DNA of 64,000 nt, taken from Mesocentrotus franciscanus (Eukaryota > Echinodermata > Echinoidea > Camarodonta > Strongylocentrotidae). Shown here piece by piece: positions 55,689-64,000 of the stretch. Within the stretch, counting starts at the first letter, position 1, and the number at the start of each line of letters is the position of its first letter. Location of the stretch: contig CP137672.1 in the NCBI GenBank assembly GCA_037976565.1, positions 28,546,877 to 28,610,876 on the forward strand, given 5' to 3'. Under the pieces are notes generated by a model, which saw only the letters and a program-made list of their open reading frames with translations, had not been told where the DNA came from and did not search any database. Position numbers and translations under genes: made by a program.

Positions 55689-58600
55689 AATTACTATAGC
55701 CATTGAAATAATTATGTCGTTGTTACATCATGTAGGGAGGAAGCTCTCTATGTTAGGTTGAAAACAAAACATTTGACGATTGTACGAGATACTTTGCTCG
55801 CAGCCTAACGAATTTTCTTCTGTGGATAAAACAAAATTGTGTTAGGGACCTTGTTATGTTTGTAGTGTCTTTCATTTCTTCTTCTTTGTTTAGAGTCTAT
55901 AAAGGATATGGGTTTACTCATGGACCCTGGATTTTTTCAACACAAGAGAGAGAGAGAAAAAAACAGACAGACAGAGACAAAAGAGTAACTTTGCTTGGAA
56001 ACCACAAAAAAACTAGGACCGACGGCTTGGCTTCTAACAAGGGTAACAGAAGAAAGAAAAACACATTTGAAAGGAACATTCTGAAAAGAAACGTACCTTG
56101 ATTGAAATCGTTTGTCACGCTGGTCGGTTTTACATAAAATAAATTATGATCACTGAGGAGCATGGGTGCTTGGAAGCTCTAAAATATATGTTTTTTCCGA
56201 ATAGATTCTAAAGAGTAAAATTACAATGGAAAACTGTTTGGGAACTGGAAGTGTAAGCATGTTCAAATGTGGGTATTACTCCGTTTCGCTTTGATACAAA
56301 CATTCCTGGTTAAAATAATATACGAGGAAACTCAGGCAGACATATAACTGAAGTGGGAAAGGGAAACGATATTTTGGCTTCTGTTTATTACACTTTACAT
56401 GAAATTCAGGTCCACCATCCTTTACAAGATTACAAATATGTATATCAATCATAATATAATTCATGAAAAAAGTGAAAACCCTAAAACGCAAATACCGAAC
56501 TACATTTATAGATTTAGCTATATGGTATGGTATACTTGAATCTAAGATATCTTTTAACCTTTTAACCGTTGTAACAGTTAAGCTGGTTTTGAATACATGG
56601 AGAAACCTGAATTTTTACAGATTTCTGTTGTTGAAAAAGTTATTTACCCTTCCAGCGGGTTCACTTAATTTGGACAATCATATCAATAGTATCAGCAGAT
56701 AGATATATGCAGTGTTCTACATTTAGTATATGAATATTAGAACAGTAAAAAGTATATCTAGGGCTATATATCATGTATATGATGAAAAACACACGGATCA
56801 GTATTATAATACTTCAAATGATCACATTAAATTCCTCCGTTTCGGGTAACAAATATTACAGATATGTGTACCTATTAATCAACTTTTATGAAATTTATTT
56901 AGGCTCCGGCATTCTCTAAAATAAGATACCAACGACATTCAAGCTATAACATATTTATACCCTAACCTATAAACCGATTTTGTACTGCTAAACCGATGAT
57001 GTTGGTGTAAGAAAAAAAGGAAAACCTAAAATAACAAAATCACTAGATATTGCTTTATCTTACAAATATGTTCGATAATTGCACCTCCCCCAAGAAAAAA
57101 ACAAAGGCTTGGTTCAAACCTGCGTACCCGTGGCATTCAGGGATTTAATGATTGAAATCATCAAAGAAAAAACATTCTAAACTTATATGGATGTTATGAT
57201 GCTCCTCTACTCTACTACTCTATCAGGTTGTCTTTTTATTTATAAACTATGCTTTTAAGTTACCAGTACTCAACTTAACATACCTGAGTACATGATGCTA
57301 ATAACGCAAATAACACCTGCCGGCGAATATCGCAAGGCATAGTTGATTTTAAAATTTCTCTTTTAATTACACTTACGCCTGTTTTTGTCTCAAATTAAAT
57401 TGTTTATTACACTACATTTTACATGATTTGAAATACACGAGATCGTTAATATTCACATAAGTATTATGGATCACTTTTTTTCTTCTTCTAATTCTGTCAA
57501 ACCATGTTCTCTGACTTATTTTTCAACAGGTTTCCTTCCTCCAATAACTACAAAACCCCTTTCTCATCCAAACACACTAACTTGATCTGAGGGGATTTTA
57601 GTTTTCATATTTGAATATTCCAACAATTTCAAATTGATTCGTACACATTACGATGAGGAAGGAAAAATAACTTTTCCTCGAAGAAAAGCCCAATATGAAC
57701 CTACAACTTTTCAGGAGATATTAGTTGGTCTAGCGGTCATGTCCGTTTTATGTTCAGCTCTTTGTCTACAAATTGACTCCTATCGGACCCAGGTTTGAAA
57801 CTCAGTGGATCCCAGATATCTATAATCATATCTGATTGATGCAAGTCTCTAAAAAAACAATTTAAAAAAAAAACACACACGCACGCCAACATGCACCGAT
57901 ATGACATTACTTCTGCGAACATGTTGAATACCGTGGATGAAAAAACAATTATGGTAAGCTTCTGGTAGCAAAGGCATTATAATCTTTATTATGAAAGCAT
58001 TGACAAAATATCGTAATAAACAAATTGAAAAGATACCTCGATTGAAATTTGCTATGTTGGACATGCACACCGCCTTTACCCAAAAAAGTGAACATGGAGT
58101 GCATGGGTGCTCAAAAACATGTTAGCGGAACATATTTTAAAGAGTAAAATTGCATTGAAAGCTAAAGGAACTTAAACTCCATGCACGTTTAAATTTGGGC
58201 ACATTTCTTCGTTCTGCTTCGATGCAAACATGGCTGGGTAAAAGAAAAGAACACAATGTCAAGGGGAGTCTGACATACCAAACAGAACTGAATAGTGATT
58301 TCCAATAACTAGTCTTCTGTTAATGACACTTTCAATTAAAAAGAACAGAAGTAAAGTAATAAACTATTATGATGCTTTAAATTATGTAGGGAATAAACAA
58401 CTTTGTTGGTTTGGGGACAATATAATCTTAACATGGTAGTTTTTGACAGGCCAATGCCCAATATCACTAATACTTGAACTCACTTTACACCGATATAGGC
58501 TGCACAAACTTTTGGCAAACAAGCTTGGCCCAATAAGTAATATTTGTATTCAATTGTATTCGTGCCATAGAAAACAGGTTCAGATTACAAAATGAGTCGT

Positions 58601-58830
58601 TGTGCACAATTCAAAAGTTGATGGACAAGGATATTGAAATTGCCTTAGGTTGATTTTCCCAAGTCGTTGTGATCATTTTTAACTGATTATGTACTTGAGG
58701 CTGGCCTGATTTCGTCACGTGAAATTTCAATCTATATTTTATTCTTGTGTTGTTTTATTAAGTATTCTAAGATTGGGCTGTTGTTGAATTTGTATATTGT
58801 TTTACACTGTATTTTAATTGTATTCTGTCA
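55689..58830. repeat. S1 long repeat, copy C
   Basis: Parallels 2533-4620 in order, with extra sequence at about 56530-57200 and 57880-58430. Exon-like minus-strand donors CAAG|GTACGTTTC (56097) and CGAG|GTATC (58037) are present. The GCTCTCTTGCAAAGCAG module follows at 58833. Confidence 0.8.
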
Positions 58831-59678
58831 TTCAAAGCTCTCTTGCAAAGCAGATTTCATGTACTCAAGAGACTATCACGTATTAAAGAACACGAAATGA
58901 ATCAACGAGATGTAACAGTTCTGGATGTAACAGTATCCTGTGTCCATATTTCAGTATTACTATTCCAACCTCAATTAGACATTAAATTGCCCCCCAAAAA
59001 ATCAAACATCAGAAAAGAATTCTATGCCCCTCAGAAACGGAGAATACACATATTATGCATCATAATGGATCATATCGATCGAGGCATAACAAACATTAAT
59101 CCATATTGCACTGGGTAATGATTAAATCATGTATTAAGTTTAAGATCTTGCCGCTTGCATTCTAAAGTTATCATAAGATGGCTTCATTTTATCTCTTATA
59201 GTTACTGACAAAATATGAACCTGTAAGAAATCTGAGGTCACTGCAGAAATAACGAGGAGAATATCATGAATTTTGTTTGTAATAAGCATTTCCTTCAGTT
59301 TGAATTGATAGTAACACCTTTTCTCTTCAACTTCCTAATAGTCAATGTTAATATGTGAGCAATTGTATTTTGGAATGAGATAACACACATATAATGGCTT
59401 TTGACGAACATTCATTGTTTTACCTGTGGTCAAAACCTTTATGGGGAATGTGGTTTAGAGCATGCTGCCCTTGAGCTATGGAATATTTTCGCACATAATT
59501 TAAGGCAAGAATTTTAGAACTGCTCCGAAAACGTTTTCACTTAATGGATTAATTGACATTTGTACTTATTATTCAAATATATTTTCCTGCAGGTTTTTTT
59601 TTGTTTCAAAACTTTTTTTTTTCCTATCAAAGTGTGTTGAGACCCATTTTTCAAAGGAACAATGCGATAAATAACTAC
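58831..59678. other. retroposon-like tail module, then unassigned sequence
   Basis: Opens with a degenerate copy of the GCTCTCTTGCAAAGCAG module; the rest is AT-rich with nothing recognised. The open frame at 58843-59118 overlaps the module and is not convincing. Confidence 0.4.
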
Positions 59679-59686
59679 TGTACTGC
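59679..59686. repeat. 8-bp target site duplication, left
   Basis: TGTACTGC; repeated exactly at 61003-61010. Confidence 0.9.
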
Positions 59687-61002
59687 CAAGCGCGTAGCCA
59701 GGATTTTATTTTAGGGAGGCGGTAGTGAGCACGCTAAGGCCAAAAAAAAAAAATCATTTGGTTGTCCTCGACCGCCCGCTCCTCATTTTCGGCCCGCTCG
59801 TATTTTTTTATTTTTTTTTTTAGATTTTTTTTTTTTTAAAGAATATACATTTATTTTGGAGCAATTTTAAACGCCAAACATACCATTTTATGCATGTTGC
59901 AAGGATCAAAATGTGTCCCGTCGCCAATTTGGTCCTTTTAGTACGCAATTATGTCTTTAATAGAGAAGAGGAGGAGTTTTCGGCCGGGTGGCAGTTTTCG
60001 GTGGGTCCGTTGTATGCGTGGTAAAATCACTTTAAAATACATAGCATAATACACATATCACACACATACAAAACATATCAGAGTCACAGGAGAACCACAT
60101 TTGCAATAGAAAATGTATCCTTAAATATCACATTTTAGCGATGTAATCGGCAGTCCCGCTACCTGAATCTGAAAAATCGAATATCTTACGCGTGTCTGTA
60201 AGGAAGATGGGTACCAAAACCTGAGCTGTATTTCAAGTATTTTTCAGATTTAGATCACTATTTTTCGTGTATCGCAAGATCAATAGTGTCTCCCGCACGT
60301 ATTAAATCATTGCAGTCGGATCACCACAGGAATAGTTTTGGGCGCCGCGAGCTCTGGCGTGGGATACCTGCTCCGGCCGCACGAACAAACGACGCGCGGG
60401 CGAACGAACGACGCGCGTGCGCGCTCCTATAGACGTACGTACGTTTTACATACAGACGAAAACTGCCTCGCTATAGCCGAAAACTACCTCCGAAACAGCG
60501 AAAATGAAAATGAATATTGACATGGCAATTCATGATTTTGGTCGGGATTCTTTTTGTGTTTAAATAATAATAATATTGGCTTCATGATTTGAACAAAAAA
60601 TGAAAATAAATAGGAAGAAATGAGTCCATATGAAGAAGAAAACAAATGGAGAAAAAAAAAAAAAAAATCCGCCCGCCCGCCCCTACTCCAGAATAGCAAT
60701 CGAGGACAACCAAACAACTTTTTTTTTTTGGCCTAAGCGTGCGAATCACTTACAGAGCGCGCGAAGCGCGCTCCCTAGGGGGGTGGGTGCAGGGAGGGGG
60801 GATTTTCCCCCCCTCCCGCGCGAAGCGCGGAAGCTTTGACGTTTCATTAAATTATTAGAGATGACGATTCGTTGTACCGTGCTCCTTTTTCTTCCTACGT
60901 CCTCTTCCTTTTTTTCTCTTCTCTTCTCTTTCTTTTTTTTTTTTGGCCGGCGTTTTTTTTTGGGGGTCGACCGCCCCCACCGCCCCCCTGGCTACGCGCC
61001 TG
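59687..61002. mobile_element. hAT-type DNA transposon, non-autonomous, 1.3 kb
   Basis: Ends are CAAGCGCGTAGCCAGG and CCTGGCTACGCGCCTG (one mismatch) with a perfect 8-bp target duplication. An inner inverted repeat (59729-59803 against 60665-60753, with TTTGGTTGTCCTCGA) adds a second stem. The interior has a CG-rich ACGACGCGCG stretch near 60390 and no transposase. Confidence 0.85.
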
Positions 61003-61375
61003 TGTACTGCTAATATTATTTTGCGCATATGATCGTACAAGGATTCCCTAATTATATCTCATAAGCAAAAATAAAAAGTTTGTAGATAAGTCTTTTAGCC
61101 AGCATACACTGTTGCTCATAAAGTTGGAATATTTTTTTTTTACCCCAATTTATGGAATGATTTTGACAATGATTTATTCCTAATAGATCTAGATAATAGT
61201 TTACATTCTCAGATTTTATTGAATAATAATTTGCAAGTGTTTGTTTTGCGTGACTGCTTAAGCATCTGTATGCTACTATGCTAATCAACTAGGGGACCTA
61301 CGCCCTTAAGTCACAACTGACAGTAAATGAGGATTAATGCCTCACAAAGGGCAATAATAATAGTACATCGACACG

Positions 61376-61420
61376 GTTTTGATCCTGGGGCCTCACAGTT
61401 ACGAGGCCATTACTTTGCCA
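61376..61420 (-). promoter_or_regulatory. tRNA-like Pol III boxes, left arm
   Basis: On the minus strand TGGCAAAGTAATGG (A box consensus) at 61420-61407 and GATCAAAAC (B box consensus GWTCRANNC) at 61384-61376. A GGCCTCGTAACTGTGAGGCC arm lies between and includes the last GG of the A box. Confidence 0.55.
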
Positions 61421-61722
61421 CTGCATCACGACTGTACGTAGCGGGGGCTAGGGTAGGGGCAGCCCCCACAAATATAAAAAACCAAGAAAATTCAATAAAT
61501 TATCAATAATTCATTGCATTTTTTCCCCGGTCCCCAACAGGAAAAAATCCTCTGTGCGGTCATGCATTATGGTTCAAGGCATGGCCACACAGATAATTCT
61601 TTTCTGTTGGGGACCGGGGGAAAATGCAATGAATAATTGATAATTTATTGAATTTTCTTGGTTTTTTATATCTATGTGGGCTGCCCCCTACCCTAGCCCC
61701 GCTGCGCACAGTAGTGATTCAG

Positions 61723-61751
61723 TTGCAAAGTAATGGCCTCAGGATCAAAAC
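61723..61751 (+). promoter_or_regulatory. tRNA-like Pol III boxes, right arm
   Basis: TTGCAAAGTAATGG and GATCAAAAC as in the left arm, but the hairpin between is mostly deleted, bringing the boxes too close for normal Pol III use. Confidence 0.45.
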
Positions 61752-62021
61752 CTTGTCGATGTGCTTTTATTATTGCCCTTTTGTGAGGCATTAATCCTCG
61801 TTACTGTCAGTTATGACTTAAGGGCGTAGAACCCCTAGTTGATTATCATAGTAGCATACAAATGCTTAAGCAGTCACGCAAACACACACTTAGAAATTAT
61901 TATTCAATAAAATCTGAGAATGTAAACTATTATCTAGATCTATAAGAAATAAATCATTGTCAATATAATTTCATAAATTGGGGTAAAACAAAAATATTCC
62001 AACTTTATGAGCAACAGTGTA

Positions 62022-62479
62022 TATGAAATTAAACAATTAAATTGTGCAGATAAAATTTTGTGCTGTACTTTTGAGTGATAATATTTTGGTCATAGTTGTG
62101 TTTGTCTGGAGGACATCAGGATATAAACATCTGACATACACACAAGTACTGAGAAAGCAGAATTGAATTAAGTAATGGAATGAGACTATATACATACTCA
62201 TGACAGTTTGAATATGTATAAAATTTTAATTTTTGTACCAATTCAAGAGGAATGTAATTATTAGCATTTTCTATTAAAAAACTATTGCAAGTGTAATAGA
62301 TTGAACACCGGACAAGTGGTGTCACTTGTGACTAATCCGTATGAAATGTTTATATGGTTGTGTGAAAAGTTGGCCAGACTATTAGTCTGCAAGCTTTCAG
62401 GGAATATCCTCTTGACCTTCAAACTTGCAAGATATTTACATTAGGCCCCTGTAAGCTTGTTGTGCACATCCTCTTTGCC
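62022..62479. other. unassigned sequence
   Basis: AT-rich; nothing recognised. Confidence 0.4.
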
Positions 62480-63537
62480 TGCAACAAAAACAACAATAAC
62501 CATACTAACAGAAGCGGCGACATCTACAATTATCTAAATACAAGGATATTTATAATGACAATCAGGAACTACATCTAAAACGACATTACCCCCAATTTTT
62601 CGATAAACATTTATGAAATTCGATTGAAAAAGAAACATGTCAAATATCAGGGCGTAAAATATGCCTGAGCCTACTTTGTCCTATTTTTGTTTACAGCCAC
62701 TGTAGATATTATATTTATTTCTTAATTTGTAGCATGCTGTATTGTGGACTGGGAATTATAAGAAGTAAGAGAGTAAAATGAAGTAAAAGACAGAACAAAA
62801 TAAAGGTTGCAGAAATAAGGTGTGTTCGGTGTGGTGGTTTATTCCAGACTCGCTGCCTGCTCAGGTACAGCAAAAGGTTTGCATGTCGCTCTATCCATTC
62901 TTGCAAATCTTTTTACCATTCACCATCTCATGCATTAATTATGAGCAGGTGGGAGTGCATAGTTTGGATGACTGCATGCATAACAAGGCCAGATAGACAT
63001 AACATACTTTTCATTTTAGATCATGGCTAAGATTTCTCTGACTCTTTCGATTGATCAATAAAGTTCAAAGAATATATAAACTTTATCTATCAAGAATAAA
63101 GCATATTGTCACAATCATTTCATGAAAAGATTTGAGAAATTATTCGAAATGTAGGTGCAACAGTATATGATGATAACAGAATAAAATAATCAATATTCTT
63201 GCCCCTAATTACATAAAAAGACTCATTTCTTAAAGACCAACATTTTGTCCTAAAAGATATGCTGCAAACACTGTTCCAATACATAAGGGATTAACGTATT
63301 CTTAATATCAAGTCAATGATCTTTATCATGCTATCTATTATCGCTAAGCATATTGTGTATCATTTAAATCTTTTAGGAAAAATCCAAGAGTCTGATCTTT
63401 TGTTTTTACTCTATGCTATTTTATTGCTTTTTATAGAATGATGTAGATTCCTAACCAAATTGTATATTTTAGATGTGCTCAAAAGTCTACTACAAGTTTC
63501 CTATTTTAATATATATTGTACTTGTGATATGTAATAC
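62480..63537. repeat. S3 repeat, uninterrupted copy
   Basis: Matches 15824-16324 plus 19369-20028 without the hAT element, so it serves as the empty-site reference (GCAGGTGGGAG|TGCAT at 62945-62960). Confidence 0.8.
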
Positions 63538-64000
63538 AGGGCTCTCTTGCAAAGCAGTTTTTATGCACAGAAGAGACCACCCTGTATTTGAAACACAGAA
63601 TAAATAAACGAATGAACGAATAAAGATATATATTCCGATATTTGCTTGATCTTAAGTACCTATACATGACATTAAATTACAAATTAAATATCAGAAGTAA
63701 ATCATATTCCCATCAGAATCTGTAAATACCTATCATGCATCATCATGGAACATTGGGCTCAAAAGTTTATGCAAATTATGCAAATTGCCCGACATTGCCG
63801 ATTGTTGAAGTTGCTCTCTAACGACATCAGATCACGAATCATCCACATGATCATTAACAAAACAAAAACAAAAACAAACAAACAACAAATATTCAACGGA
63901 AAGACCTTTTTTGGGGTTCATTAAATGCAAATTACACCATCCTACCGGGGATTTGGGGGGAATCGTTTCGAACAAGATGTTCCAAACGTTAACAGGTCAA
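63538..64000. repeat. S2 repeat, copy cut by the window end
   Basis: GGGCTCTCTTGCAAAGCAG module, then the AACGACATCAGATCACGAATCATC and TTCATTAAATGCAAA stretches; continues beyond 64000. Confidence 0.75.

Larger units (their letters stand above)
61107..62019. mobile_element. palindromic mariner-like foldback element
   Basis: Begins CACTGTTGCTCATAAAGTTGG and ends with its exact reverse complement, between TA dinucleotides (61105-61106, 62020-62021), as for Tc1/mariner. The inverted arms run almost the whole length, about 430 bases each around a centre near 61570. Arms differ by scattered substitutions and one 17-base deletion in the right arm. No transposase. Each arm contains tRNA-like A and B boxes. 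Confidence 0.9.

Overview
The window looks like nuclear DNA of a marine invertebrate deuterostome, most likely an echinoderm and perhaps a sea urchin. The evidence is AT-rich sequence, GT-AG introns, dense microsatellites, many MITE, hAT and LINE fragments, and one multi-exon death-domain/NACHT/LRR (NLR) gene of the kind greatly expanded in sea urchins. The organism is inferred; nothing in the sequence names it. There is no bacterial operon, CRISPR array, rRNA gene or intact tRNA gene.

Only one gene can be supported. It lies on the minus strand from about 50451 down to about 29090. I assembled it by hand from ten coding exons (ATG at 50435, TGA at 29582-29580). All nine introns are GT-AG, the exon phases agree, and the 3054 coding bases give 1017 residues. 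The order is: a short basic N-terminus resembling an N-myristoylation signal, a death-fold domain, a NACHT NTPase with Walker A and B, an NLR helical region, then leucine-rich repeat exons and a short C-terminus. It would be a cytosolic or membrane-tethered innate immune sensor. The locus is visibly changing by duplication: one LRR exon is tandemly duplicated, the penultimate 94-nt exon has a second copy in the next intron, and the intron edge before the NACHT exon is duplicated. Three LINE relics lie in its introns, all antisense to the gene.

The rest is repeats. From 0 to 22 kb there is a 5'-truncated R2-like (restriction-like endonuclease) LINE end, then copies of three long repeat modules, here called S1, S2 and S3. 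They are interrupted by a composite 6.6-kb insertion (about 9.2-15.8 kb) with duplicated ends and a minisatellite core, and by a 3.0-kb hAT-type element (16325-19368) with a perfect 8-bp target duplication. From 22 to 29 kb, downstream of the NLR gene, there are small TTAA-flanked MITEs and an inverted minisatellite. From 52 to 64 kb, upstream of the gene, S2, S1 and S3 copies recur with two CR1/L2-like LINE 3' ends, a second hAT-type element (59687-61002) and a near-perfect palindromic mariner-like foldback (61107-62019) whose arms carry tRNA-like Pol III boxes.

S1 and S2 contain short exon-like stretches with splice signals on the same strand as the NLR gene. They may be remains of duplicated NLR loci, in which case the window is one live NLR gene among the debris of others. 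That last point is inference.
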